Source: Cheilinus undulatus (taxonomy: Eukaryota > Chordata > Actinopteri > Labriformes > Labridae). From it: a DNA stretch of 64,000 nucleotides. The stretch spans positions 4,786,921 to 4,850,920 of the forward strand of contig NC_054885.1 in NCBI RefSeq assembly GCF_018320785.1, in the 5' to 3' direction. The notes beneath the pieces were generated by a model, which was not told the DNA's origin, searched no databases, and saw only the letters and a program-made list of their open reading frames with translations. The position numbers and the translations under genes were made by a program. Of the stretch, positions 11,045-23,911 are shown piece after piece (position 1 is the first letter of the stretch; every line of letters begins with the position of its first letter).

Positions 11045-14000
11045 TTACTCTGTAGGCACAGCTCTCATGTCTCGACCATACTGCTGGAAATACAGATGGG
11101 CGTGGTACTGAAGTTCAGGCAGAACTAGACGAGTGCAGAATCCCTGCTCCGGCCTGGTCAGGTTCTTCTGTATCTGATATCCTAAAATAGTCACTGTATC
11201 AGTTTGCCAAGGTCTTACAAGATCCTCGAGTTCCTCAGGATGCACCCCGGTCCTAGCCAAGCATTTCCGCCTGATTCTGTTAGTGGTTGCTCTCAGCAGA
11301 GCCACCTCACTGTTCAGCCTCTCCAGACCGTGCTTCTCCACCTTCTCCAGGAAGATCTGGAGGAAGAAGTCATACAGAAGCACGTCTAAGGTGTTCCAGG
11401 AGCTGATCTGGTCTTTAGTTCCATCATCTAAGGGAATAACACTCTGAGGAGAGCGAGTGTTGAGGCGGACGTATGCCAATTCCTCCATGTCCAGGTTGAG
11501 CAGAGATCCCAGAAGAATCAGGGACTCGTCAAAGTGCTCGGCGATCATCACCAGCTGGAACGTCTCCTCAAGGAGAGCCAGGTCAGTCCGCCACGTAGAG
11601 TTCCACCGCTGGCCATCGAGGCCCAAATCGAAGCTCATAGGGTTCTTCCCCAGGCTGTTTCCAGGCTCTTTGGGGTCCCAGAATGCCTCAGGTGACTCTA
11701 AGAAGAGAGACAGAGCAGATTTGTGCCCCGTCATCTCTGCCACCTTCTTGGCCAGAATGAAAGCAGGAACCGAGGAGGAGTAGTAGGAGAAGACGGACTC
11801 AAACGTTCGTAGAGGTTCACGGAGGATGGTGATGAAGATGGTGTTCTTTGGCATCACTTGTTTCAGCTGATCGATGTCCAGACGCATGTTGCTGCAGAGG
11901 AGGTCAAACTGGAAGGAGCCATCGGGTAACTCATCCACGAATTTGGCTCTGAATCTGGAACCAAGATCAGAACCGTTTCAACGGTTACCATCATAAAACA
12001 GAGCAAACACTGGGAGTTAGCTGAAAGAGGCTAATGCTAAATGCTAAACAGACTTAATCATTATCTCAAATGTGAAAATGTGACCCTGCTCTAATTCAGG
12101 TAGTATAACTCAATTTCCAAAAAAGCTGGGGCGCTGTGCAACCGTAATGCCATTGTTGTCAGATCTTATAAACCCATATTTTATTCACAGTAGAACACGA
12201 ACATCATATCAGATGTTGAAATGAGACATTTACCATTTCATGAAAAATATTAGCTCATTTTGAATTTGATGACAGAAACGCATCTCAAAAACATAGGGAC
12301 AGGGCCAACAAAAGGCTGGAAAAGTAAGTGGTACTAATGAAAAACAGCTGGAGATGCATTTTGCAACTAAATAGGTAAATTAGCAACAGATCAGTAACAG
12401 GACTGGGTAGAAAAGGAGCATTTTAGAGAGGCAGAGTCTTTCAGATGTAAAGATAGGCATCTACGGTCCATAATATCAAAAGATTCAGAGAATCTGGAGA
12501 AATCTCTGTGAGCAAGCACAAGGTTGAAGGTCAACATCAGTTGCTGATGATCTTCGGGCCTTTGGACGTCTCTGCATTAAAAACAGGTGTGATTCTGTAC
12601 TGGAAATCCCTGCATGGGCTCAGGAACACTTCCAGAAACCATCGTCTGTCCACACAGTTGGCCGTGCCATCCACAACTGACAGTTAAAGCTGGATCATGT
12701 AAAGAAGAAGCCACATGCGAACACGATCTAGAAACACGGCCATCTTCTCTGAGCCAAAGCCCATTTAAAATGGACTGAGTCAATATGGAAAACTGTTCTG
12801 TGGTCAGATGAACCAAAATTTGAAATTCTTTTTGGAAAAAAGGGATGCTGTGTCCTGTGGACTTAAAAGGAGAGGGAGCATCCAGCTTGTTCTCCTGGCT
12901 CAGGTCTAAAGCCTGCATCTCTGATGGTATGGGGTTGCATTAGTGCCTATGGCGTGGGCCTTTTTGCCACTTTTAATACATTTTTACTGCTTTTTGCACT
13001 TTTTTGCCAATTCTTTTTGACATTTTTCATCTGTTTTCATCACTTAAACCTGGTTTTTGCTATTTGTGATTTTCCCATTTTTCGCCCATTTAATCTGCCT
13101 TTTGCCATTAAATGCCACTTTTTTTCCCCATTTTTGATACTCTTAGCTGCTTTTTTTTCCCCCAAATTCTTTCCCATTTAAATCAATTTTCACAATTTAT
13201 TTTTCTATGCTTTTGCTGCTTTTCCCCCATTTTTGCCACTTTTTTAAAATCACTTTTGACCATTTTGCCACCTTTGACTTACCTTTATCGCCACTTTAAC
13301 CTTTTTTTTTGCCATTTTTTACCCCTTGGATTGTGGCTCTTGCAAATGTACAGTGCTTAACAAATTTATTAGACCACCTGTCATATTTGTCTCAGAGATC
13401 ATGAAGTGCTTTAATGCGGACTCTTTCATTTTCAGTCAGCTCTCCACGTTTTACCATTTTGAACAGGAATGAGGAATTTCAAACTGTATTCACCCAAATT
13501 TGAGCCAGCTCACTGGGCTTCTCTGAGAAGTCAGAAATGAATCAAGCATAACATTCAACCAGTAAAACTCATTTTTCTGTTCAGGAATGACAGTAAATAA
13601 CTATAATTTGACATTTTAATCAAGAAATAATAATGTGCTTTACTATTTTTTCTTTTTTTTTAAATCAGTAAATTTGAAAATTCATGGATAACAATAATAA
13701 TTATATTTTAGCAATTAAAATATCAGTTGGGTTAAAGAGCTTCTACATATTGGTGTATTAACCACTACAGAAACTTAAAAAATGATTTTGGTAATTACCA
13801 ATGCTGTTAATTTAGGGCAGCTGTGGCATAAACCTTACTTTAGGTGGTGGTCTAATAAATTTGTAAAGCACTGTATTTTTCAAAAATTTGGCTCTTTCGT
13901 TGAGCAGGATTGAGAAACACTGTTTTAGAGCAACACATGCTCCCATCCAGACAACGTCTCTTTCAGGGAAGGCCTTGACTATTTTAGCAAGACGATGCTA

Positions 14001-15221
14001 AACCACATACCACATCCATCACAACAGCATGGCTTCACAGGAGAAGAGTCCAGATTTTTCACCAATAGAAAACACCCAGGAAACAAGACCTAAGACTGTT
14101 GAGCAGCTAGAATCCTACATCAGACAAGAATGAGACAGCATTCCTCTCCCACAACTCCAGCATCCAGTCTCCTCACTTCCCAGGTGTTTATAGGATGTTG
14201 TTAAAAGAAAAGGGACGGTACAAAATGGTAAACATCGCCCTGTCCCAACTTTTTTGAGATGTGTTGCTATTTTCCTGAAATGATAAAATCTCTCAGCTTC
14301 AACATCTGATATGTTTTTATGTTCCACTGTGAATCAAATACAGGTTTATGAGATACAGCAATCATCGACTTCTGTTTTTAGTTACATTTTACATGGTGTC
14401 CCAACTTTTTTGGAAATGGGGTCGTACATGTTAAAAAGCAGTGGGCCCAGTACTGACTCCTGGGATATCTTATGTTATTCATGCATGAGCAATCATACTG
14501 TGCAGAAGCAAGGAAGTGTACCATGCTTGAGCAGCGCACTCGCACTCATAAAACAAGCTTGACGTTTTTGGGAATGAGGTTGATAATTCCCTACAATACT
14601 TATTTTAAGCTTCCCAGTCTGAGTGTGACAGAGGAATATAAGAAGGAATATAATCAAACATGGTGGCTGTAGTCCTCCGTACTTATCTGGGTAGTTGAAC
14701 TGGTAGCTGTGGTGAGGGAAAGCGAACGTGGCCCGGTCCCTCTCTCCCATACGGAACAGCAGGTTCTGGACAGTGCTGCTTCCTGTTTTGTGTGTTTTGA
14801 GGAAGACTACAGGAGGAGTTTGTGTCCTTGGCCTCATGATACTATAAAGGCTGCCATCTTTAGGAGCCTGGTCGTTAGAAGGATGAGCTTCACTTCTTTG
14901 AGGGTAAGAGCTGTCATGTCTTGAGGAGCCAGGATTGGCTGCCGGTGCTCTATCTTTCACGAGCTTCTTGTTCCAGCCTTTGTGGTGAGCATGGCGGCTT
15001 TGGAAACAAAATGCACAATAAAAAACTCAAGAGAGTGTCTTATAATAGTAGCAACACTTACTAACTGCCAGAGAGTACAGTTTTATTTAACAGGTGACTT
15101 ACCTCGAGTGCTGCAGCAGGTAAGTACCCACAGATATAAGCAGACAGGTAACTCCTAAGGTCAGGAGGAGACTTGTGACCCGGTATCTCCAGAGCTGGTT
15201 GACCAGCTGGTGGATGATCAT
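11045..15221 (-). CDS. gal3st2-like: Galactose-3-O-sulfotransferase, GAL3ST2-like
   Basis: Golgi type II enzyme family that transfers sulfate from PAPS to the 3-OH of galactose on glycans. Three coding exons on the minus strand, 15221-15103, 14997-14683 and 11954-11045, join in frame to 447 aa. The N terminus is a short cytosolic segment followed by a signal anchor (about residues 15-36, VTSLLLTLGVTCLLIS), then a Ser/Pro-rich stem. The PAPS 5'-phosphosulfate loop is FLKTHKTGSST (105-115). The 3'-phosphate site is TILREP (187-192). The C-terminal signature VLPELQYHAHLY is typical of the family. AEHFDESLILL and LVLPELQY.A.LY most resemble GAL3ST2, while TILREP and the SYY region resemble GAL3ST3, so the paralogue is uncertain. 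Exon 2 ends AA|GTACGG and exon 3 begins after TTCCAG, restoring YPDKFRAKFVDEL. No broken residues seen. Confidence 0.93.
12955..13335. repeat. TTTTGCCACTTTT-type minisatellite
   Basis: T-rich degenerate tandem repeat of TTTTTGCCACTTTTAAT-like units. It is the reverse complement of the TGGCAAAAATGGGATTAAA arrays at 16190-17380 and 32270-32700. It lies inside the Tc1-like relic, interrupting its transposase region just after the CISAYG codons. Confidence 0.8.
13349..13875. mobile_element. Tc1/mariner-type MITE, 527 bp
   Basis: Near-perfect terminal inverted repeats of about 28 bp: left CAGTGCTTAACAAATTTATT, right (reverse complement) CAGTGCTTTACAAATTTATT, each continuing AGACCACC and each flanked by TA. 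There is no coding capacity. It is nested in the larger Tc1-like relic. Confidence 0.87.
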
Positions 15222-16189
15222 GTCTCAGCGGTCCAGTTTGACCAGACTTGGTGTTTTGCCGGTTTCCTTTCCGCCAGCATTCTGTGAAGAGCGATGGAGC
15301 GTCCACTCTTCAGATTAACGCCACGGACACACCTCTGACCTCGCCTCCTTAAGCTGATCAGTCAGCCTGTCAAACAGCGTCCAGCTTGGAGCGGTAAATA
15401 ACAGCTGATCATGAGAAAAACAAATAGGTGTGTAAATATAGACCACATTAAATAAACTATAGAGGGTGCTTTAGAGGTTTGAGTGAATGTGATGTTTGTG
15501 GTTTTTAAATTTACAAATATGATCAATAGATATGAGGAATGACATGCTTGATAACTTTAAAGAAGGCTCAGATTTTTGTGCTAGAAGATCAGAAATCTTT
15601 ATTTCCAATATTTGAGACACAAACTGTTCAACTTCGGCATGGCCTCACTGGTGGCTCTCGCTCACTGGTCTCCAAAGAGGTGTGATAAATACCAATGATG
15701 GCAGTCCCCATATTGAAAATGCTGCCCCAAAATAAACTTCAGTCAACTCAAAAAGGCAAAAACATGAAGGTGAGGTGGAGCACATGCCTCCTGGCTGATA
15801 GTTAACAAGCACCCACCTGTCAGTCAGATCAGCTGCATCCCTAATCTGCACATTTATGCTCAACTTTTAGACTTCAAATCACAGCAAACCTATTACACAA
15901 AAAAAGAAAACTGTAGGACCTTCTTTAAAAAAGATGGTGCTTGTGAGCTGGAAGCATGTGCACATTTATCCTAACTGGAATGGAGAAACATCGCTTTTAT
16001 GCCCATATAAGGGCATGAGACTGCAGGGCAGTGTGCAAACACAGAAGGCACACAGGAGTGAGAAGAGAAGAAGCGAAATATCAGTAACATCTGAATTAAA
16101 ATAAACGATCGAAACAGATTACAACTTTGAAATACTTGTACAGTTTTGAAGTGGCTGCAGAGCTGCTCCAAATGACACCAAAACAGGAA
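15222..16189 (-). other. 5' flank of gal3st-like gene and spacer
   Basis: The 5' UTR and promoter of the minus-strand sulfotransferase gene should lie in the first few hundred bases. I see no convincing TATA or CpG cluster. The rest is spacer without recognised genes. Confidence 0.35.
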
Positions 16190-17380
16190 GAGGCGGTGAA
16201 ATGGGATTAAAGAGGGGTAAAATGGGATAGGGGTTGCATAACTTGGTTATAAGTGGTTAAAAATTTATTTCAAATGGCATAAATGGGATTGATGAGTTGC
16301 AAAAATGGGATAAAAATGGTTAAAAAATTGGATTTATGAGTGGCAATAATGGGATTAAAATGGCACAAATAGGATTGATGTGTAAAAAAGTGGGATTAAA
16401 ATGGCAAAAATGGAATTAATATAGAAAAAATGGGATTAAAGAGTGGCAAAAATGGGTCAACAGAGGCAACATGGGCAGAAGGGTGGTGAAATGGGATAAA
16501 AGAGGGGTAAAATGGGATCGAAGTTTCAAAACTTGGTTATAAGTGGCAAAAATGGGATTGATGAGTGGCTGAAATGGGTTACAAGTGGCAAAATGGGCAG
16601 AATAGGTGGTGAAATGGGGTTGATGAGTGGCAAAATTTGGATAGATGAGTGGCTAAAATGGGTTATAAATGGCAGAGAAGTTGAGAAATGGAATTACAGA
16701 GTGGAATATGGGCTATAAATGGCAAAATGGGCAGAAAAGTGGTGAAATTGGATTAAAGAGGAGTTAAATTGGATAGAAGTTGCAAACCTTGGTTATAAGT
16801 GGTTAAAAATTGAATTGAAATGGCACAAATGGGATTGATGATATGCAAAAATGGGATTGAAATGGCACAAATGGGATTGATGAGATGCAAAAATGGGATA
16901 AAAATGGCAAAAAAATGGATTTATGAGTGACAAAAATGGGATAAAATGGCACAAATAAGATTGATGTGTAGCACAAATTGGATTAAAATGGCAAAAATGG
17001 GATTTATGAGTGACAAAAATGGGATTAAAGTGGGAAAATGGGATTAAAGTGGCAAAATAGGAAGAAAAGGTGGCAACAATAGGATTAAAGAGTGGCAAAA
17101 ATGAGTCAAGAGAGGCAAAATGGGCAGAGGGGTGGTGAAATGGGATAAAAGAGAGGCAAAAATTGGAATAAAGTGGCAAAATGTGTTGAAAAGGTGTTTA
17201 AATTGGATTAAGTAAGGGCAAAGTGGGAATAAAGTTACAAAATGAGATTAACCTAACAAAAAATAGTTGAGTGACAAAGATGGAATGGAAAAAAGTGATG
17301 AAAAGTAGTTAAAAGGTGTTAATTTGGGTATAATTGGCATAAATCGTGCAAAATTGATGAAAGTGGCAAATTATCAGGGC
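16190..17380. repeat. Minisatellite, TGGCAAAAATGGGATTAAA-type unit
   Basis: About 1.2 kb of degenerate tandem units of roughly 18-24 bp, such as GTGGCAAAAATGGGATTGAT and ATGGCACAAATGGGATTGATG. A higher-order pattern is visible: the GGTGGTGAAATGGGATAAAAG segment recurs near 16190, 16480 and 17130. Minus-strand frames with repeated PIFxxHQSHLCHFN are by-products of the array. Confidence 0.92.
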
Positions 17381-18800
17381 AAAAAAGTGGTTTGACAGTG
17401 GCATTTCTTCTTTCCATTGTAATCAGGGCACTAATAACACACAGCAATTTCAAAAACCTGAAAACTCAAGTAGTCCTGGAAAAGGAAACCAAAGCGCTTC
17501 AGTCTGGCACCCTTTATTTCCCTTCAGAGCCAAAATATCAGAAGAGGAAGGGTGTTTGTGATGAAGGTGCTTGTCCATCCAGGTTTCTTGTTTTTGAGAC
17601 CCTGTATTCATATAAAGCTGTAGGAAGATGCTCTGAATGGAGACGGAGGTGGAGGGATTTCCCAAGCACGGTCCTCCCCCCGGCACTAATACCAGTTCAG
17701 AGTAGAGTTCAGTGGAGCCAAGTCCAGCTCTGTGGAAAAGCAGCTTAAGACAATCAACGTGTGAGTTCACAACCGTGTGCACAAACAAACACACGTGAGT
17801 GTGCAAAGAGTGTTTAACATATGGACACACAGAGCTCAGAGCAGTCAGAGGTGTGCTGCCTGGTTTGACCCCGGATCGGCACCTTACATCAACCCCCTCA
17901 GTGTCCCCCTACCCAAACTTTTAACACCAACTTCTACCAAGTTTGCTCACATTTTAAGGCTTTTATATCAAACTCATCCTGAAAAACTGAAACCTGGCCA
18001 CAGAATTTAACAAAACCAAAAATAAAGTGTTATTAAAAAAAGACAATAATAAAAACGTTTGGGTCCAAAAAGTCCACTTAACTGTCCAACTTGACCAGGC
18101 CGAGGCATGTGACTCTACATGTGGTACATGTGGTGCATGTGCAGTAGAAACCCAAGTAGAAATCCTCGCTCCAGTGGATGCCATGACAGTACGACTGATC
18201 CCAACTCCTCCACCGTTAGTCCAGTAATGATAGGTCCTTGGTCCATCATGTCATCCCCCACATTCAGAGGACCAGCGCCTCTCTAGCTGTGTCTCCTCGC
18301 CTCTGCAGTCAGGTCTGACAGAGAATGAACGGCTCTCACAGCCTCTGGAACTGTGACTACAGGTCAGGCCAGGTGAAACCCATTAGTCTTTAATTGGTTG
18401 CCATAGCTTTCCAAGACAACAACAACACAAGTCCATGATAATATGTGAGGTTTTCTTTCTTTGGTGTCTTATAAAGTCATATTTCTTGGCTTCAGTCTTA
18501 TCTTGGTCAGAGTAACAGGTGGGATTTTGTGTTGTTCTAGATAGTTTTGAATAATGCTCACCAGGATTCTTCAATGACTGTGTTTTATTCTCTGGCAAAG
18601 ACAAAATCTCCACGTAATCTTCCCTGTCTGCTCCAGATTGTCTCCAATAAGAAAACATAACATTATAAGAACATAGATTTAAGACTCGTCTTATTGTCAC
18701 ATCTGTTTGTGTTGGTGCCATCAGCAGTGTGTCAGGAACTTGAAGGGTCGTCCCATTTTGGAGGAAAAGATTTCATCACTACCCTTCGTAACTCTGTTTC
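17381..18800. other. Spacer, no gene recognised
   Basis: More GC-balanced than its flanks, with several frames of 60-126 codons on both strands, none with a recognisable domain. A splice-like block, CCTCTGCAG|TCAGG...CTACAG|GTCAGG, occurs near 18303-18362 but joins nothing coherent. It could be non-coding transcript or old repeat. Confidence 0.45.
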
Positions 18801-18949
18801 AAGAGACCAGAGGGCACTGAAGGTAAAAAGTTAGAAATGGGACTGAGCCAAAGTTTACCCCCACATCTGCAATTTGTAGGCGCACTGTTTCTATTGAAAA
18901 GATTTAGCTTTAATACAACAATATGGCCAAGAGTCTTTTTTCACTTACA

Positions 18950-19055
18950 GGAAAACCAAAAAATTATATATTAAAAAAAAATTATAAATAATAAATGAAT
19001 CATAAAATATTATTATTGTTGTTGTTGTTGTTGTTATTTTTTTGTTGTTGTTATA

Positions 19056-19087
<32 letters not shown>

Positions 19088-19680
19088 CTATACCAATAAT
19101 AAACACCATGTATAAAGTATAATAAAAAAATTTAAAAAAATTAAGATATGATAAAGATAAAATAAAATATAGAATTGAAATGAAATAAATTAAAATTAAA
19201 TTGGAGGATTAAAATATAATAGTAATAATTAATAATAATTGTAATTATGATCATCATCATCATCATCATAATTATTATTATCATGATTATTATTGTTATT
19301 GTTGTTGTTGTTTCTGTTATTATTATGTATATCGATTATTAAAAAATGCATAAAATATAATAATACATTTTTAAAAAATAAGATATTATATTATTATTAT
19401 ATTATTATTTTTATTATTATTATTATTAATCCAAATAATACAATAAATGAAATATAATATCATGAGAAGACTAAATTTAATATAATATTAGATTTTAATT
19501 AAAATTAAATTGGCTGATTGAAATATTATAATAATTATTAATATTATTATTATAACAACATTATTATTATTATTATTATATAACTATTATCATTATGGTG
19601 ATTATTATTTTTATTTTTGTTGTTATTATTATTGTTATTATTATCATTATTACACCTTTAAAAAATACATTTTATTTATT
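18950..19680. repeat. AT-rich microsatellite cluster
   Basis: Dense runs of (TTG)n, (TTA)n, (ATC)n and (ATT)n trinucleotides, for example around 19015-19090, 19245-19310, 19385-19430 and 19555-19650, separated by A+T-only sequence. No coding potential. From 19681 to 20220 I see only AT-rich spacer. Confidence 0.9.
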
Positions 19681-20219
19681 TTAATAAAATTAAACATGCT
19701 ATTGAAAATAGAATAAGTATTAATGTACTATTAATCTATCACTCTATATATGGAGCAGTCAGTTTACTTTATGTTACTTATAATCAAAGTAATGATTTTA
19801 ACTTGAATATAATATTCTTTAGCCTTTTCCACCCTTGATCCTCATTAAAACTTGGACCTCCTCTTTTAATCATTTATTTATTTTTTGTTAACTAACATTT
19901 AATGAAGAACAGAACTTCCCCAAAAGTATACTTAAGTAAATCTAAAAGTTCTGATTTATAAACAACTAGAAAATGAAAGGTACACAAAGAGCTACACAAT
20001 TGTAATAATTACATATAATTGGTTACTTTTCAGCCCTAGTTAAAGGTAAAAAATTAAATAAGTTAACAAGAATGTTCATTTTTTTCTGCATGGTTGTCTT
20101 TTATTTAACAGTCATTGGGCCTACTACAAAATAAGCCCAAACAAAGGCTACATACTGCTCTTTTTGTGTATTCAGTCTTATATTCCTCGGTAATAATATT
20201 CATACGAATAAAGCATGTA

Positions 20220-20380
20220 TAACTAAACTGTACTGACTCTCCCTCCCCTCCCCCACGCCGGCTCCTCGCTCTTTCCTCCCCCACTGAGGCGCAGCCTTCA
20301 CTGGGCATGCGGAGAGAGGATGAACCGGCGGATGAGGGCGCTGCTGAGTCGCTTCATGCCGGCTCCCTGCGATACAATCT

Positions 20381-20427
<47 letters not shown>

Positions 20428-20533
20428 TGAAGGAAAAAAACCGACTGGGCTGATCGGTCTTTGTTTCTGGCTAGGAGGAAACCCTACAGACGCTGTAACC
20501 GTTGAGGACTCAAACATCCCCTTTTACTGCCTG
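20220..20533 (+). promoter_or_regulatory. smarca4: smarca4 promoter region and 5' UTR exon
   Basis: A C/T-rich, GC-rich stretch (20230-20300) precedes a probable non-coding first exon that ends CTGCCTGT|GTAAGT at about 20533. The exon contains a (GA)n run (20384-20416) followed by a G11 tract. The next acceptor in frame with the BRG1 start is TCTTCCAG at 25708. GC-rich sequence with repeated GCTAGC motifs continues into intron 1 to about 21160. The start site is not defined by any motif I can see. Confidence 0.55.
20384..20426. repeat. (GA)n microsatellite plus G tract
   Basis: An uninterrupted GA dinucleotide run followed by 11 G in the presumed smarca4 5' UTR exon. It would be variable in length between individuals. 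Confidence 0.9.
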
Positions 20534-22136
20534 TGTAAGTCGATTCTTAATTGTGCCGAAAAGCAGATACTTTAACCGGTGTTTGGTGGTGTTTTTGAGG
20601 GAACTGGTGATCCTTTTCGAGGTGTTTTACGCTGGGAAAAAGCTCAGACCGACATTACAGTAGCGCTGCTGTGGCGCGGCAGTGTGCAATGAATGAAAAT
20701 TGTTTTTGGAAATGAACTTAGAGCGGAGCACCGAGCCAAGGGTACGGGAGGCGAGGTGGATCAATCATCTGTGGCGATGAGAGATGCTCTGACCTCTCAC
20801 ATGTCGCCGCATCTGGACAAATTCCTCTCTTATCGGCACATTTTTTCTGCCTAATTGGCCTGGAAGAGCATGGCCGGCTGGGCTAGCCCGCTAGCATGCT
20901 AGGCTTCACTATTATTAACACGGGCTTTTACTTAGCCGGCTAGCTTGAGTCTGGGGTTCTTTGTAGCCTTACCTTCAATTTTTGATACCTGTACTGACTT
21001 CTCCAAGGTTAAACGAATACCAGTGGACTCGTTTGGTGTTAATGTAAACACGAGAACAGTATGGAGCGTTTAAAGTGAGTGAAAGTAGAAAATATAACGA
21101 TGACTGTTAAATCCGGCTAGGCCCGGCTAGCGCTAGCTAATGCTAACAGAAGCTAACCTAACTGTATTGTGTTTGCGAATGTAAACATTGAAGCGTCTCT
21201 TCTGACAGAGTTTCTACCTGCTTAATATCAGTTTTTGCCCAAGATTGAGCGTGTTTGAGTAAATACTGTGCCCTGCTATATAAAGAGACATTTATATGTT
21301 AAATATCTAAAGTTTTCGCCATTATGTGGTAGTTTAAATAAAGGTTATTAGCATGTTTGATATTTCTATACTCCTGATGTTTTAAAACGCTATAACCACG
21401 GCTATTTTGATTATTGATAGTATGGAGAAGTACATTAGCTTTTAGAAAACACATTGAAAGTCCTCTGTAGGCCTATAGTACAAATTTGACCCATGATAAG
21501 GTAGTTTAAATGACCTCTTTCTGTTTGTATATCTACATAATGTAGGTATAGTCTACCTATGTTGTCTGATCTGTTGCCTTCACTTTACCTCCAACTATGT
21601 TTAAGGTTGTCAGCATTTTCACGACTTTTAGGTATAATAGGTATAATAAATGGATGTTATGGGAAGGTGCTAAGGCTACATGATATCCTTTCTTTGTATG
21701 ATATGAACTGGGATATTACAACACGCAGAATCAACCTGGATAAATGTGGTGTGCCTTTTTTAAAGTTGCATTTAAGGATGCATGCAGCTCATCAGTATCA
21801 GCAGATATTTCCTCAGTTATTGGTTTCAGCAGACATGAAAATTTCTGCCCATAGTTACAGCTGTTATTTTGGCGATTGCATACCAGCACAAGATTCCTGC
21901 TTATTCTTCAAAAGTATTTAATTTGGCTTTTGCAATTTAAGGGCATAAAAAGTCTGATTTTTACTTGTGAGAGGTCTTGAATTTTAAATGGCACTTTGGC
22001 TAAGATGTGTCATTTTTTTCTGTCCAGCTTTATGTGCTTTAAATCATACTTTTTGCATACTTGTTTGTCTGTGTTATAATTTTCAGGCCTAACAAAATGC
22101 CCACCAAAATAATATACATGGCCCCCTTATATTGGC

Positions 22137-22665
22137 TAGGGCTGCAACGATTAGTCGCCATAATCGTTTGTGTCGACTATAAAAATTAGTCGAGCGTTGA
22201 CGCATCGTATTATTGTTTTTGATATTGGTAAATTCAAATCCCAGCCAGTAAAAACTCACCTGTACTTGCAGTTCACTACTCAAAGAAGGAAGCCAGCCTC
22301 ACACCAGAACATGTCAACATGCTCACGTTCCTGCACTGCAGTTTACAGAAATTATAATCTATTGTTCAGTCACTTGGGCTGGAAGTTGGATTTGTTGACA
22401 TTAAGCTTTATTTGTACTTTTGGACTTTGGATGGGCTATTGGCTTATTTTTGTGGACATACCAGTCACTTTAAAGAAAGCCATCCTTTAGTTGTTTGTAA
22501 CCTGCAAGGCAGGTGAACTGCTACTATTTAAATTGCTACTATTTATGTAAAATGGGTATCCAAAATAGTATGCCAAAGAACCGTGATTAATCAACTAATC
22601 GGAAAATTTATTGATAGATTAGTCGACATTAAAAAAAAAAAAAAAAATCATTAGTTGCAGCCCTA
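22137..22665. mobile_element. hAT MITE with intact 8-bp target duplication
   Basis: Terminal inverted repeats TAGGGCTGCAACGATTAGTC at the left, and TAGGGCTGCAACTAATGATT when the right end is reverse-complemented. The element is flanked on both sides by ATATTGGC (22129-22136 and 22666-22673), the 8-bp duplication expected of hAT transposition. A subterminal GTCGACTA motif repeats inside. There is no transposase. It sits in smarca4 intron 1. Confidence 0.93.
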
Positions 22666-23911
22666 ATATTGGCTGGAAAGATGTTATGATAAATACCAAT
22701 ATATGGTATACCTTTAGATAAGAGACATTAAATGTGCCAGAAATTATCAGATTTGGGCATTTGTGACCCCCAAATATATTTCTCCTATACCATTTTTACA
22801 TTTCATAAACAGTAAATTAAATCAGAAAATGTAAGTGTGCTGAGAAATCTGACATGCCTTTCATTTTTTAATGTTTGCTGTGCAAAAAGTGGTGTTAATT
22901 TTTCTTTGTTCAGTTCTTAAAAAGGTCTTGCAAAGTCTTAAATTTGATTTTAAAAGTGTGTTTGAACCCTGCCAGCAATTTTACAAATGAAATTGTCAAA
23001 TTTAAAGCAAAACTGAAACTGAAAACCTACTTCAGCTTTGGTTTGTTTCTGTTTTCATTTTCAATCCTTAAACCTTAAAATGTGTTCTTAGGACTGAAGT
23101 TTTAGGTCTGAACTACAGAAAGTTTACTGTCTTGTAGGAGAGAAGAATGTGTTTTTGTTGTTATTTTAAGCACCTTGTCAGGATTTTCTCAGGGAATCAC
23201 TATGCAAGGCTGTTATTTTTAACTTGGAGAATTAGTTTCAATAATGTCACTTCCACAGATACAACTTGGCAATTTTGTAAATATCAGCATTTGTATTTTA
23301 GCAAAAATCCAATATTGTGCATCCCTAATATAAATGAGTATTGTTGAGTTTGTAAATATTGGATATCGGCAAAAATCAGGTCTGACCAAGGTTATGATAG
23401 CTTTGTCTTTTTTTATATATTTTTAAAAAAATTTATTTTTTCTTTCTGTTTTACATTTTAGTTCAGTTATTGTTATTTTTCTAGCTGGGTTTGCTTGTTA
23501 AGTTTCCTTTTTATTTTGCAAAAAATCTTTGTTTTAGTTTAGTTACTTTTTTTTTTTGTTTTGTTTTTTTGGCAGTATTGGAAACCTGTCAGGGGGCCAG
23601 ATCCAAAAGGGCTCATTATTTTCATTTTGTTTCTTCAATTTTGATGTTTGTATACAACTTAAGACCATAAATTACCGTTGTGTGATGTCTTCTCCAACCA
23701 GATCAGGGGGTTGCACTCTCTCCAGGCTTGGGCAGTTAATTTTCTAAGCAGAGAATTTAGTTTTAGTTAGTGTTCATCTTTTAAATCTAAGTTTTTATGT
23801 AGTTTTAGTTAATTAAAATGGTTTTTACATTTTAGTTTTAGATATTTAGTTAGTTTTAGTGAACTATAATGACTTTGGTCCTGACAACACACTTTAAATT
23901 TGAAAAGGAAT

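Larger units (their letters stand above)
12104..14426 (+). mobile_element. Dead Tc1-like transposon in gal3st intron 2
   Basis: Terminal inverted repeats are visible: the left end carries CAATTTCCAAAAAAGCTGGG and the reverse complement of the right end carries CATTTCCAAAAAAGTTGGG. Both ends start at TA, as in the Tc1/mariner superfamily. Subterminal inverted repeats (AGATGTGTTGCT near 14255, its partner near 12275) are also present. Plus-strand remnants of a DDE transposase include MVWGCISAYG (about 12924-12955), QDDAKPH-like sequence near 13990 and EQLESYIRQE near 14100, but the frame is shifted and internal parts are missing. The middle (about 12960-13920) was replaced by the array and MITE listed separately. 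Confidence 0.8.

Noticed and set aside
11457-11783. 108-codon plus-strand ORF
   Set aside because: Antisense shadow of the large gal3st coding exon.
16793-17179. 128-codon minus-strand ORF with repeated NPIFxxHQSHLCHF
   Set aside because: By-product of the TGGCAAAAATGGG minisatellite.
17392-17830. 118- and 126-codon ORFs on opposite strands
   Set aside because: Neither shows a known domain, splice context or codon pattern that stands out; overlapping on both strands suggests chance.
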